NCBI GenBank assembly: GCA_900547805.1
Contig: URIE01000018.1
Span: 1-21,931 of the forward strand
Length of the DNA stretch: 21,931 nt
Direction of reading: 5' to 3'
Source: an uncultured Collinsella sp.
GTDB lineage: Bacteria; Actinomycetota; Coriobacteriia; Coriobacteriales; Coriobacteriaceae
Numbering within the stretch: position 1 is the first letter of the stretch; the number at the start of each line of letters is the position of its first letter. This document shows, piece by piece, positions 14,566 through 21,931 of the stretch. The notes below the pieces were generated by a model. It did not search any database. It saw nothing but the letters and a program-made list of their open reading frames with translations, and had not been told where the DNA came from. Position numbers and translations under genes: made by a program.

Positions 14566-15669
14566 TCAGCGCCGCGTGAACATGCGAGCCACGCGCTGCA
14601 GGCCGGGATAGGCGTACTCCAAAAACTCACGCAGCCCGCAGTAGCCCTCATCGTAATAGGCGATGTTCAGGCGCTTGCAGTTGCGATGGCAAATGCCCTC
14701 AAAGGGGCAATCGGCGCACCGCGCGCAATCGCGACGCGGCTCGTTCAAAAATGTGCGCATAGTCTCACAGGTCGCCATTGTCTCAAGGGAATCGACGCGA
14801 ATATCGCCCACGCGGTACTCATCCAGCGCATAGAAGTCGCACGGATACACCGAGCCGTCGCTTTCCACCACGAACTGCGGGGCGCAGCGGCCGAGCATGC
14901 CGCACTGCGATGGGAACTGCCCGAGTGCCATCTGCATGATATTCTCGAACAGCCAGATGCTTACGTAGCGCCCGGACCCCAGCTCACGCCACCACAGGTC
15001 GAACAGGCGCCGGTAGAACGCGGAGAACTCGCGCGGAGCAAGTGAGAACGCGTCACCCTCGTCGTCGAGTCCGGGCAGACACGGGATGAACTGGATGTGG
15101 GAGATCTTCTCCTGTTTGATGAAGGAGAAGACGCGCTGGGGATGTGCGGCCATCTGCGAGGTGAGAACCGACAGGATGTTGACGTCCACGCAGGCGTCAC
15201 GCAGCAGGCGCACGCCGCGCATGATGCGCGCGTACGTAGGCAAATCGTGGGCGTCGGGACGCATCGAGTCATGCAGGTCGCGATAGGCGTCCACCGAGAC
15301 GCCCACCAAAAAGCGATGCTCGGCGAAAAACGCCGCCCACTCCTCATCAATGAGGTAGCCGTTGGTCTGCAGCGCCCAGCTCACCTGCTGGCGCTCACGG
15401 CGCTCCTCGACGCGTGCGACGAACGAGCGGAAGAAGTCCAGCCCGGCAAGCGTGGGCTCGCCGCCCTGGAACGCGAAGGACATATGCGCGTCGGGGGCCA
15501 CGGCAAGCGCCTGGTCGATAATTGCGTCGGTAACATCCTCGTCCATGACGCGGGCACGGCGTTCCTCGCGGTGCGCCGCCACATCGCAGTAAAAGCAGTA
15601 CCTGCAGCGCATGTTGCAGGCGCTCGACGCCGGTTTGATCAAAAAGCCGATATGCTTTCGCGCACACAT
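14566..15669 (-). CDS. Anaerobic sulfatase-maturating enzyme (anSME), radical SAM
   Basis: A 367-residue radical SAM/SPASM protein. The SAM-cluster motif is C18NMRC22RYC25, followed by GGEPT (family SAM-binding box). The SPASM region has the remaining Cys ligands (CGMLGRC, YPCDF, CARCADC, ICHRNCKR), expected to hold two more 4Fe-4S clusters. Such enzymes oxidise the active-site Cys or Ser of sulfatases to formylglycine without oxygen. It lies between two Cys-type sulfatases, its probable clients. ATG at 15669 is chosen because AAGGGAGAG precedes it; a GTG six codons upstream lies in that ribosome site. Confidence 0.95.
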   Translation of the reverse strand: MCARKHIGFLIKPASSACNMRCRYCFYCDVAAHREERRARVMDEDVTDAIIDQALAVAPDAHMSFAFQGGEPTLAGLDFFRSFVARVEERRERQQVSWALQTNGYLIDEEWAAFFAEHRFLVGVSVDAYRDLHDSMRPDAHDLPTYARIMRGVRLLRDACVDVNILSVLTSQMAAHPQRVFSFIKQEKISHIQFIPCLPGLDDEGDAFSLAPREFSAFYRRLFDLWWRELGSGRYVSIWLFENIMQMALGQFPSQCGMLGRCAPQFVVESDGSVYPCDFYALDEYRVGDIRVDSLETMATCETMRTFLNEPRRDCARCADCPFEGICHRNCKRLNIAYYDEGYCGLREFLEYAYPGLQRVARMFTRR

Positions 15670-15710
15670 GGCCCGCTCTCCCTTCACACAGGTTCACTCT
15701 CGTCTAACAG

Positions 15711-15755
15711 GGCCGGAAAACCGCCGCCCCACCTCAGGCGGAGGCATCCGGGCCT
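15711..15755 (-). other. Hairpin between sulfatase 1 and the maturase
   Basis: CCGCC (15721-15725) pairs with GGCGG (15737-15741), framed by imperfect GGCCGG/CCGGGCC. On the minus strand TTTTCC follows the inner stem, so it may be a weak terminator or a processing hairpin that lowers expression of the maturase. Confidence 0.35.
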
Positions 15756-15772
15756 CACTACTCGTAGGGCTT

Positions 15773-17269
15773 CTAGGCGAGGCCCAGGCGCTCGACCTGC
15801 TCGGCTGGGGACTCGTGCTCCTCCAAGCCGCGCAGCAGCAGGTCAATCATGCGCTGCTCGGCGGGATCACCCTTGCCGGCGAGGTTGTTGACCTGGCCGT
15901 AGTCGTTCTCCAGGTCGAAGAGCATCGTCTGCTCCACCTCGGCGAGCGGCGTGGCGCCCTCGATCTGCGCCGGCTTCTTGCAGGGAATCTTGAACAGCGG
16001 ATACCTTGTGCGCTTGAAGTAGCGCCCGCACTCGATGTCCTCCGGACAGTCCGAGCCCATCTTCTTGCGAATGGTGTGCGGCAGCGCGGCGTACTCGAAG
16101 CACGGCTGGTTGCCCGGTACGGGCGCACGGAAGTAGGTGTAGCGACCGTCGGTGACGTTGACGGCCATGGCGTGCACGCCGTACAGGGCGTAGTCGTGCG
16201 TGGGTGCGTCGGCGTCGGTCATGAGCGGCACGAGGGAGGCGCCGCACACGTCGGCCGGGATCTCGCAGCCGTGGGCCTCGAGCACAGTGGGCATGATGTC
16301 GATGGCCTGCGTGAGCTGATGCGCGTGCTCACCGGCGCGGGCACCTCCCGGGAAGTGTACGATGAACGGCAGATGCGCCAGTTCGTTATACAGGTGCATG
16401 TAGTTCTTGCCCATGTAGTCGCGTTCGCCCAGGAAGTAGCCGTGGTCGGTCGTGACCATAACCATGGTGTCCTCAAGCATGTCGCGCTCGACAAGCTTGT
16501 CGATGAGCTTGCCGAACCAGTGGTCGGTGCACGTGACGAGGGCCTTGTAGCGACGTTGCAGGTAGTCCTCGGCCTCGGCGTTCACGTCGGTGGCGGAGAC
16601 GCGCTTGTACTCGGGAATCTCGAAATAGTCACGGTCGAGCTCACCCACCCCGCCATACATCTCCATGTACTTGTCCGGAACGTCGAAGGGCTCGTGTGGG
16701 TCGAAAGCCTCGACCATTAGGAAGAAGTCGTCGGCCCCGGCATTGCCGTCGATCCAGTCGCAGGCGGACCGGAAGGTCTTGGGGCTCGGCATGTCCTCTT
16801 CGTTCGGCCACAGCTGGCGGTTCTTCTGGTACTGCTCGCGCACGCGACCGTAGAAGGTCTTGGGCATGTTGTCGGGCTCGTCGATGCGGCTGACCCACGG
16901 GTCGCCCTCCTGGCCGCGGTAGTAGTCCCAGGTGTTGAACTCCTGGAGATACCCCTCGCCGCCGGTGCGCAGGTAGTGGCAGTGGTCGGTGGTGATGTGG
17001 CAGAAGGTGCCCCGCTCGCGCAGGCAGGCAGGCAATGTCACGTCGAAGGGTTCGATGGGACCCCAAGGGCGCTCGAGAAAGTTGTAGCGCCCGGTGAGGA
17101 TGTCGCGACGGGCGGGCATACAAGGTGCCGAGCCAATCCAGTGGTTATCGAAGACACAGGCCTGGGCCGCGAAGGCGTCGAGGTTGGGGGTCTGGACGTC
17201 GGTCGTGGGGTTGTAGCACGACAGGACATCGCGACGCAGGGTATCCATCAGAACAAGGACGGTTCTCAT
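15773..17269 (-). CDS. Cys-type (type I) sulfatase, cytosolic
   Basis: A 498-residue sulfatase. The formylglycine motif is C50-M-P-A-R54, followed by RDILTGR. Metal-binding blocks include LVLMDTLRRD (5-14) and TTDHGYFLGERDYMGKNY in the middle, and HCHYLRTGGEGY supplies a His-rich pocket. It has no signal peptide, so a cytosolic location is expected. It differs clearly from the other sulfatase in the substrate-facing regions, suggesting a different sulfated position or sugar. The start has AAAGGA five bases upstream. It is the first gene after the PTS block, beyond a terminator-like hairpin, so its expression may be lower than that of the transporter. Confidence 0.94.
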   Translation of the reverse strand: MRTVLVLMDTLRRDVLSCYNPTTDVQTPNLDAFAAQACVFDNHWIGSAPCMPARRDILTGRYNFLERPWGPIEPFDVTLPACLRERGTFCHITTDHCHYLRTGGEGYLQEFNTWDYYRGQEGDPWVSRIDEPDNMPKTFYGRVREQYQKNRQLWPNEEDMPSPKTFRSACDWIDGNAGADDFFLMVEAFDPHEPFDVPDKYMEMYGGVGELDRDYFEIPEYKRVSATDVNAEAEDYLQRRYKALVTCTDHWFGKLIDKLVERDMLEDTMVMVTTDHGYFLGERDYMGKNYMHLYNELAHLPFIVHFPGGARAGEHAHQLTQAIDIMPTVLEAHGCEIPADVCGASLVPLMTDADAPTHDYALYGVHAMAVNVTDGRYTYFRAPVPGNQPCFEYAALPHTIRKKMGSDCPEDIECGRYFKRTRYPLFKIPCKKPAQIEGATPLAEVEQTMLFDLENDYGQVNNLAGKGDPAEQRMIDLLLRGLEEHESPAEQVERLGLA

Positions 17270-17374
17270 AAGGATCCTTTCGTTTGGCGGGCGCGCGGCT
17301 CAAAGGCGACTTTGGGTGTTGCGGGCCGGGACGGACTCGGGCGAGGACGCCCGCGTCATACTCACGTCAAGGAA

Positions 17375-17408
17375 AAGGCCCGCGCCCGGTAAGAGGGTCG
17401 CGGGCCTT
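17375..17408 (-). terminator. Terminator or attenuator after the EIID gene
   Basis: On the minus strand AAGGCCCGCG pairs with CGCGGGCCTT (10 bp, loop of 14 with CCCTC/GAGGG-like pairing) and TTTTCCTT follows. It lies 30 bases past the EIID stop and about 105 bases before the first sulfatase; it may separate transporter from sulfatase expression. Confidence 0.85.
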
Positions 17409-17437
17409 GACAGCGTTTGCTCTCGACGATCTCGCGA

Positions 17438-18268
17438 TTAGGCGAAGATCTTGAAGGCCGGGAAGTAGAAGCCGATGGCGGCGAACACGAGGGCGAATAC
17501 GATCAGGCCGATGATGATCTGAGCGGAGTTCTTGCCCTGGCCCTTCTTGAGCAGGTGGTAGCAGATGAAGGTGAGCAGGACGGGCAGCGCGTAGGGCAGC
17601 ACCTTGTCAAGCTGATCCTGGAGCACCAGCGGGTCGCCCTCGCCGAAGGTGAACTGCACGGCAAGCTTGAGCTTGACGGTCGTGGCGATGAGGCCGCCGG
17701 TGACCATGACGCCCAGCACGTTGGCAAGGTTGCCCAGACGGTCGAAGATCTGGACGCCAGCCTTCTCGACGAGCTCCATGCCCATCTCGTAACCCTTGTG
17801 CAGGCCGAAGTACTTCAGCGGCCAGTACAGCAGGTTGATGAGAAGGAACATCACGAGCGGACCCACGATGGAGCCGTTGTCGACGCACATGGAGGCGCCG
17901 ATGGAGCCGGCGATCGGGAACCAGGTGAGGTTCAGCAGTGAGTCGCCCAGGCCGGCGAAGGGACCCATAAGAGAGGTCTTGATGCCGACGACGGTGTCCT
18001 TCTGATCCTCATCCGTGGACTCCTCCAGTGCGGCGGTGATGCCGAGGATGAAGGGGATCGCGAGCGGGTGGGTGTTGAAGTACTCGAGGTGGCGCTTCAT
18101 GGCGTTGACGCGCTCCTCCTTGGGGGCATCCTTGTAGAGCTCCTCGAGGACCGGAGCGAAGCAGTAGGTCAGGGACAGCGACTGCATGCGCTCGTAGTTG
18201 TGCGCGAACTGGCAACCCTGGGTGCGCAGCAGGACCTTGTTCAGGGTGGAGTTGGAAATCTTACCCAT
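17438..18268 (-). CDS. PTS mannose-family EIID component
   Basis: A 276-residue protein typical of EIID: the cytosolic N terminus with RTQGCQFAHNYERMQ (about 15-29), the block VVGIKTSLMGPFAGLGDSLL (about 93-112), then hydrophobic segments and a C-terminal membrane anchor. With EIIC it forms the membrane channel that carries sugar while EIIB phosphorylates it. ATG overlaps the EIIC stop (TAATG). Confidence 0.96.
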   Translation of the reverse strand: MGKISNSTLNKVLLRTQGCQFAHNYERMQSLSLTYCFAPVLEELYKDAPKEERVNAMKRHLEYFNTHPLAIPFILGITAALEESTDEDQKDTVVGIKTSLMGPFAGLGDSLLNLTWFPIAGSIGASMCVDNGSIVGPLVMFLLINLLYWPLKYFGLHKGYEMGMELVEKAGVQIFDRLGNLANVLGVMVTGGLIATTVKLKLAVQFTFGEGDPLVLQDQLDKVLPYALPVLLTFICYHLLKKGQGKNSAQIIIGLIVFALVFAAIGFYFPAFKIFA

Positions 18269-19077
18269 TAGAGAGCGTACTCCTCGTCATCATCGGAGCC
18301 GGCGGCAGAGGCGGCGGCAGGGGCGGGCTGATTCTTCTGGCCCTCGGTAATGACATCCCACACGCCGGCGGCGGCGCAAGCGGCGAGCGCGACGCCCACG
18401 GTCGGGACGTTGAGGAAGGCGGCCATGACGAAGCCGGCGAGCAGGAAGATCCACATGCTCTTCTTCATCATCATGGTGAGGAGCATGGCCAGACCGACGG
18501 CGGGCATCATGCCACCGGCGGTGGAGAAGCCGGTGAGGACCCACGGAACCTGGTTCTGCAGGAAGGCCATGATGTCCTCGATCACGAAGGAGCCGATGCC
18601 CGTGGCGATGAAGACGGGAACGGCGCGGGTCAGGAAGAAGCACAGGGCGCCGGTCCAGAAGAACTTGTTGACGGCGTTGAACTTACCGGACTCGATGGCC
18701 TTGTCGGCACCGTGGACAAGCGAGACGTTAGTGGTCATGACCAAGATGTTCAGCTGCTGAACCAAGGTGGCGGTGGGGATGCCGATGGCGACTGCCAGGG
18801 CGATGGCGCTGGCGGTGTCGGTGGAACCCATGATGCCCAGGGCGGCGCCGACGATGGTGCCGGAGATGACATCCGGCGGAACATAAGCGCCGATGTTGTT
18901 GACGCCGAGCCACATGAGCTCCATAGTCGCGCCGATCATGATGGCGGTCGTCATGTCACCGAGGATGATGCCGACGCCGACGGATGCCAGCAGGGGCTTG
19001 CGGAAGCCCAGGTGGGGACCGAACTGGTCCCAAGTGCACAGACCCGCCCAGATGGCGAGCAGAAGTGCCTGAAGCAT
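18268..19077 (-). CDS. PTS mannose/sorbose-family EIIC component
   Basis: A 269-residue integral membrane protein with the EIIC-sorbose fold (hydrophobic segments from LQALLLAIWAGLC onward; the block GVNNIGAYVPPDVISG). It binds and translocates the sugar. ATG at 19077 is chosen because GGAGAGG precedes it; the frame is open 15 codons upstream but without a ribosome site. The C-terminal tail (about 250-269) is Ala/Pro-rich and acidic (SDDDEEYAL), longer than in many homologues. Confidence 0.95.
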   Translation of the reverse strand: MLQALLLAIWAGLCTWDQFGPHLGFRKPLLASVGVGIILGDMTTAIMIGATMELMWLGVNNIGAYVPPDVISGTIVGAALGIMGSTDTASAIALAVAIGIPTATLVQQLNILVMTTNVSLVHGADKAIESGKFNAVNKFFWTGALCFFLTRAVPVFIATGIGSFVIEDIMAFLQNQVPWVLTGFSTAGGMMPAVGLAMLLTMMMKKSMWIFLLAGFVMAAFLNVPTVGVALAACAAAGVWDVITEGQKNQPAPAAASAAGSDDDEEYAL

Positions 19078-19097
19078 AAGCCTCTCCTTCCCTATTC

Positions 19098-19120
19098 GCC
19101 CATCGTTCCCTCCGATGGGC
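19098..19120 (-). other. Intercistronic hairpin EIIB-EIIC
   Basis: GCCCATCG (19098-19105) pairs with CGATGGGC (19113-19120). With an adjoining CCGG/CCGG stem it lies between EIIB and EIIC, and may stabilise or punctuate the transcript. Confidence 0.5.
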
Positions 19121-19157
19121 ACGCCCCGGACTCACATGCCCGGAGATGGTTACCTAC

Positions 19158-19634
19158 TTAGTAGTTCTTGAGGAGCTCGGACACGGGCTCCTTGGAATCG
19201 CGCGTGGTGGTCTGCATCCAGCAGTCGACGCCGAGGCCAATGAGCTCCTCGAAGGCGGCCTTTTCCTCGGCGGTGACGGACATGTTCTTGTGCAGGCGAT
19301 GACGCTGCTCGTTGAAGCGCATGCCGGAGACGTTCAGATAGTCGAACGGCAAGCCGTTCTCGTGCAGCTTGAGGGCGTCGATGGGGTTGGTGAAGAGCAC
19401 CATCGTGGCCTTCTTGAGCTCGGTCTTCTTGAGGACCTCGATGAACTTCTCGACGCCGAAGACGGAGACCTTGATGTCGGGGGCGGCGAGGCCGGCGACG
19501 GACTTCTGGACGGGGTCGTTGGCGACCTTATCCGAGACAATGATTGCCGATTCGATGCCGAAGTCGGGAATCCAAGTGGTGGCGACCTGACCGTGGATCA
19601 GGCGGTCATCGATGTCGACGAGTTTGAGTGCCAT
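19158..19634 (-). CDS. PTS mannose/sorbose-family EIIB component
   Basis: A 158-residue soluble protein with the active-site block DDRLIHGQV; His14 is the phosphorylated residue that passes phosphate to the incoming sugar. The rest (SDKVANDPVQ, SVFGVEKFIEVL) matches EIIB-sorbose throughout. AAAGGAGAA precedes the ATG. The 121-base gap to EIIA holds a long hairpin. Confidence 0.96.
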   Translation of the reverse strand: MALKLVDIDDRLIHGQVATTWIPDFGIESAIIVSDKVANDPVQKSVAGLAAPDIKVSVFGVEKFIEVLKKTELKKATMVLFTNPIDALKLHENGLPFDYLNVSGMRFNEQRHRLHKNMSVTAEEKAAFEELIGLGVDCWMQTTTRDSKEPVSELLKNY

Positions 19635-19692
19635 GATGTTCTCCTTTTTTTCGTTTGCACGTTCCTTCAGTACCGTTTACGAATGCTCTGCT

Positions 19693-19742
19693 CGATCGAG
19701 GCGCCCGCTCGGGGGGATACGGGTGAGCGCCACTCGAATCGA
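19693..19742 (-). other. Long hairpin between EIIA and EIIB
   Basis: 19693-19710 (CGATCGAGGCGCCCGCTC) pairs with 19725-19742 (GAGCGCCACTCGAATCG region), with small bulges and a 14-base loop. No T-tract follows on the minus strand, so it is more likely an mRNA stability or processing element than a terminator. Confidence 0.5.
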
Positions 19743-19755
19743 CGGGCTAACGAGC

Positions 19756-20196
19756 CTAGAGGTCCAAATCGTCCTCGTCTGCCTCCACGGCCGGAGCGGG
19801 AGCCTTGATCTCCTGCTGGGCCCCGGCGTGAGCGGCGGTGAGCTGGGCACGGACCGCGTCGGCGGAATCGAGGCCATCGCGGGTGAGCAGGAGCTCGACC
19901 GCAACGGGCATGGACAGGCCGGTGTAGGCAACCATGTTCATGCCGTTGAGCAGGCAGCGGGTGGTCACGTTGAATGGGGTGCCGCCGTAGATGTCGCATA
20001 GAGTGACGACGAGTTCACACTCGGCGCTAAGGGTCTCGTAAGCCTCGCGCATCTCGGACTCGAAAGACTCCAGGCTCTTCTCGGCGGTAAGACCAAGAGC
20101 GATGACATCAGGCTGCTTGCCCGCAATCATCTCGACGGCGCCGAGGGCGGCCTGAGCGAACTCTCCGTGACTTGCAAGGATGACACCGATACGCAT
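19756..20196 (-). CDS. PTS mannose-family EIIA component
   Basis: A 146-residue soluble protein with MRIGVILASHGEFA at the N terminus; His10 is the phosphate acceptor from HPr, as in E. coli ManX. The CDIYGGTPFN block (about 67-76) is the second family hallmark. The acidic Ala/Pro-rich tail (VEADEDDLDL) resembles the linker that joins EIIA and EIIB in fused proteins. ATG at 20196 is chosen because AAAGGA lies just upstream; an ATG five codons earlier has no ribosome site. It is the first gene of the operon. Confidence 0.95.
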   Translation of the reverse strand: MRIGVILASHGEFAQAALGAVEMIAGKQPDVIALGLTAEKSLESFESEMREAYETLSAECELVVTLCDIYGGTPFNVTTRCLLNGMNMVAYTGLSMPVAVELLLTRDGLDSADAVRAQLTAAHAGAQQEIKAPAPAVEADEDDLDL

Positions 20197-20225
20197 CTTC
20201 TGTCCTTTCATACTTATTAATTCTC

Positions 20226-20268
20226 TTCGTTCTGTTCGTTCTGTTCGTTCTGTTCGTTTATGTTCGTC
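20226..20268. promoter_or_regulatory. Five tandem 9-bp TTCGTT repeats, candidate operator of the PTS operon
   Basis: TTCGTT cores start at 20226, 20235, 20244, 20253 and 20263 (TTCGTC in the last), mostly as TTCGTTCTG units, 30-70 bases upstream of the EIIA start. A candidate -35 TTGACC (minus strand, 20288-20283) lies just upstream, so a protein on the repeats would cover the -10 and transcription start. DeoR-family AgaR of E. coli is known to bind direct repeats of TTTCRTTTY type, which these resemble. Confidence 0.7.
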
Positions 20269-20383
20269 TATATTAGTTTATTGGTCAAGAGATGATTTTT
20301 GGAATGAGCTCTATTTACCTCCTATTTGATGGTTTTTTCCGTGAGCGTTATGTTTTGACCGGTGAAAGGTAATGTGCCTTCGT

Positions 20384-20436
20384 GAACGATTTGCGTTTAT
20401 TTATGTTGTTCGTTTACATTGAAATAAGAACAAACG
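20384..20436 (+). promoter_or_regulatory. Operator-like half-sites and promoter region of the deoR pair
   Basis: GAACGAT (20384-20390), GTTCGTTTA (20408-20416) and GAACAAACG (20428-20436) are further copies of the TTCGTT motif in both orientations. A candidate promoter TTGCGT - 17 bases - TTACAT overlaps them. This suggests that the regulators repress their own transcription. No gene lies between 20197 and 20458. Confidence 0.5.
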
Positions 20437-20458
20437 CTCGATGAGGGAGTCGGCACTC

Positions 20459-21223
20459 ATGAAATCCGAACGCCAGCAAGCCATTCTCGACTTGCTCGAC
20501 CAACATCATTCGGTATCGGTAAACGAGATATCTAATACCCTATCTGTTTCGGATATGACCATCAGGCGTGACCTGGCCGAGCTTGCCGACAAGGGCCTTC
20601 TTGTGCGCGTACACGGAGGGGCTCAGCTTCCACACTCCGCCCACGGAACAGCCCTTTCACGTTTGACCCCGCATGAGGAGAAACGTCGTTTTCAAGTTGA
20701 TCAGAAACGTGCCGCCGCTATGGCCGCCGCCCAAACCGTCTCAGCCGGCGATACGATCTTTCTCGGTGGAGGCTCCACTCTCGAGCTCATGTGTTCGTAT
20801 TTGCCCCAGGAGGACATACGCGTCGTCACCAACAGTCTTCCCGTGCTGAACCTGCTAGCCGACAATCCACATATAGATCTATTCTTTGTTGGTGGCATGA
20901 TGCGTCACGACACGCGAGTTTTCACCATGCCATACAACGGCCGCGGCCCCTACGGTCTATCCGCTCCCAAGGCCTACGTCTCGGCAACCGGTATTTTTGG
21001 AAACGAGGTCTTTGGCTCTCGTCCCGATGCAGCCATGGTCCTCTCAGACGCTCTTTCTCGAGCTCAGGAGCGTTATCTTGTTGTAGATGCTGAAAAAGTC
21101 GGAAGGCGCGACTTCTGCCTTTTCACCACACTGGAGGATATGACCGCAGCATTCATTAACGAGGACGCAGACCCCCGGACCATCGAGGCCCTCCGCGCCT
21201 ATACCTCCGTCATTACCGCATAA
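20459..21223 (+). CDS. DeoR-family repressor, probable regulator of the PTS-sulfatase locus
   Basis: A 254-residue protein. N-terminal winged HTH (about 3-55) with SVNEISNTLSVSDMTIRRDL and the VRVHGGA end; C-terminal DeoR effector domain with the LGGGSTLEL and VVTNSLPVLN boxes that bind phosphosugar in this family. ATG at 20459 is chosen because AGGGAG lies 9 bases upstream; an ATG six codons earlier lies before that site and has none of its own. It is divergent from the PTS genes, with TTCGTT repeats between. Confidence 0.93.
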   Translation: MKSERQQAILDLLDQHHSVSVNEISNTLSVSDMTIRRDLAELADKGLLVRVHGGAQLPHSAHGTALSRLTPHEEKRRFQVDQKRAAAMAAAQTVSAGDTIFLGGGSTLELMCSYLPQEDIRVVTNSLPVLNLLADNPHIDLFFVGGMMRHDTRVFTMPYNGRGPYGLSAPKAYVSATGIFGNEVFGSRPDAAMVLSDALSRAQERYLVVDAEKVGRRDFCLFTTLEDMTAAFINEDADPRTIEALRAYTSVITA

Positions 21224-21238
21224 TCCAATTGGCAAGCC

Positions 21239-21931
21239 ATGCTTAAACCCGAACGTCACGAACAATTACTTGAGCTGTGCGCTCAGCGCGGAATGGTCAC
21301 TGTTGCCCAAGCCGCAACAATCTTTGGTATATCTGAAATGACCGCTCGAAGAGACTTCGATGAGCTCTCGCGACGCGCTGGCGTCATCCGCGAGTACGGT
21401 GGCATCCGACTTTCAAGCGGCTCCCCCACTGCCGAAGAGGTCCCGTTTTTTGAAAAGCTCTCAATCCGCTCCCCTGAAAAAGAGCATATCGCACGCACCG
21501 CTGTCAACCTCATCAGAGAGCGCGACACCATCTTCCTCGGACCCGGTTCGACTTGCGCTCTCATCGCCCGTGCGCTGCCGCGCATGCGGCTGCGCGTCAT
21601 CACAAACAGCATCATCGTGCTGAACATGCTCCAGACGCGTAACGATGTGGAAATCTGGGCCCTAGGAGGACAGTATCGCAAACGATCGGGTTCTTTCGTC
21701 GGGCCCATCGCCGAAGATGCTCTCGCCCCGCTCGGTATCGACACTTGCTTTATCGGCACCAACGGCGTACTTGCCCAATCCATCTCCTGTTCTAACCTTG
21801 AGGAAGGACGCTTACAGGCGCTCGCTTGCGATCGCGCCGCCAAGCGTTACCTTGTCTGCGATTCAAGCAAGATCGGACAGATGGACTTCTTCGGCTTCTA
21901 CAACCTCGATCAAATGGACGCACTCATCACC
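21239..21931 (+). CDS. Second DeoR-family repressor, truncated by the window end
   Basis: ATG at 21239 opens a frame that stays open for 231 codons to the last base. The N terminus MLKPERHEQLLELCAQRG and the HTH block VAQAATIFGISEMTARRDF are DeoR-type, followed by REYGGI; the effector domain has LGPGSTCALI and VITNSIIVLN. It lies 15 bases after the first repressor, same strand, so the two are co-transcribed, though no strong ribosome site is seen. It is clearly divergent from its neighbour, suggesting distinct effectors or a hetero-oligomer. The last 20 or so residues are probably missing. Confidence 0.9.
   Translation, partial: MLKPERHEQLLELCAQRGMVTVAQAATIFGISEMTARRDFDELSRRAGVIREYGGIRLSSGSPTAEEVPFFEKLSIRSPEKEHIARTAVNLIRERDTIFLGPGSTCALIARALPRMRLRVITNSIIVLNMLQTRNDVEIWALGGQYRKRSGSFVGPIAEDALAPLGIDTCFIGTNGVLAQSISCSNLEEGRLQALACDRAAKRYLVCDSSKIGQMDFFGFYNLDQMDALIT

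Noticed and set aside
12980..17269. Phosphatase or phosphonate hydrolase rather than sulfatase identity
   Set aside because: Both proteins keep the CxPxR motif in the expected position and flank a sulfatase maturase, which favours sulfatase activity.

Overview
The window looks like a chromosomal segment of a Gram-positive, GC-rich anaerobic gut actinobacterium of the class Coriobacteriia, most likely Collinsella or a close relative. This rests on the style of the ribosomal proteins, the codon use, the mannose-family PTS with DeoR regulators, and anaerobic-type sulfatase maturation. Genus is an inference; class is fairly safe.

Region 1 (1-2421): the 3' part of a large U32-peptidase-family gene and a short RluA-type pseudouridine synthase, both on +. 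A convergent gap follows, holding a terminator and a regular array of three palindromes (six alternating half-sites about every 40 bp). Region 2 (2422-4579): a minus-strand pair, a Gfo/Idh/MocA oxidoreductase followed by a DeoR-type repressor. Its upstream DNA carries six 10-bp units with a phased RCGY core, a likely operator. Region 3 (4580-10368): a minus-strand ribosomal protein cluster in the order rplC-rplD-rplW-rplB-rpsS-rplV-rpsC-rplP-rpmC-rpsQ-rplN-rplX. It lacks rpsJ at its head and stops with a terminator after rplX, so both ends of the usual S10-spc block are cut. Its spacers contain structured elements and a near-duplicate 26-bp box upstream of rplC and of rplB. Region 4 (10369-11055): gene-free, with the rplC leader and a perfect 33-bp inverted repeat around a small hairpin.

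Region 5 (11056-21931) is the accessory locus. Reading along the minus strand it encodes mannose-family PTS EIIA, EIIB, EIIC and EIID, a terminator-like hairpin, a Cys-type sulfatase, a radical-SAM sulfatase maturase (anSME), a second Cys-type sulfatase, a membrane-anchored helical protein, a decayed TSUP/RpiR gene scar and an intact TSUP (TauE/SafE-type) anion exporter. Neither sulfatase has a signal peptide. The simplest reading is that a sulfated sugar is imported and phosphorylated by the PTS, desulfated in the cytosol by maturase-activated sulfatases, and the released sulfur anion is exported by the TSUP protein. Divergently on + lie two tandem DeoR-family regulators; the second runs off the window end. 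Between them and the PTS genes are five tandem 9-bp TTCGTT-type repeats, the probable operator. This PTS plus cytosolic sulfatase pathway is the most interesting system here.
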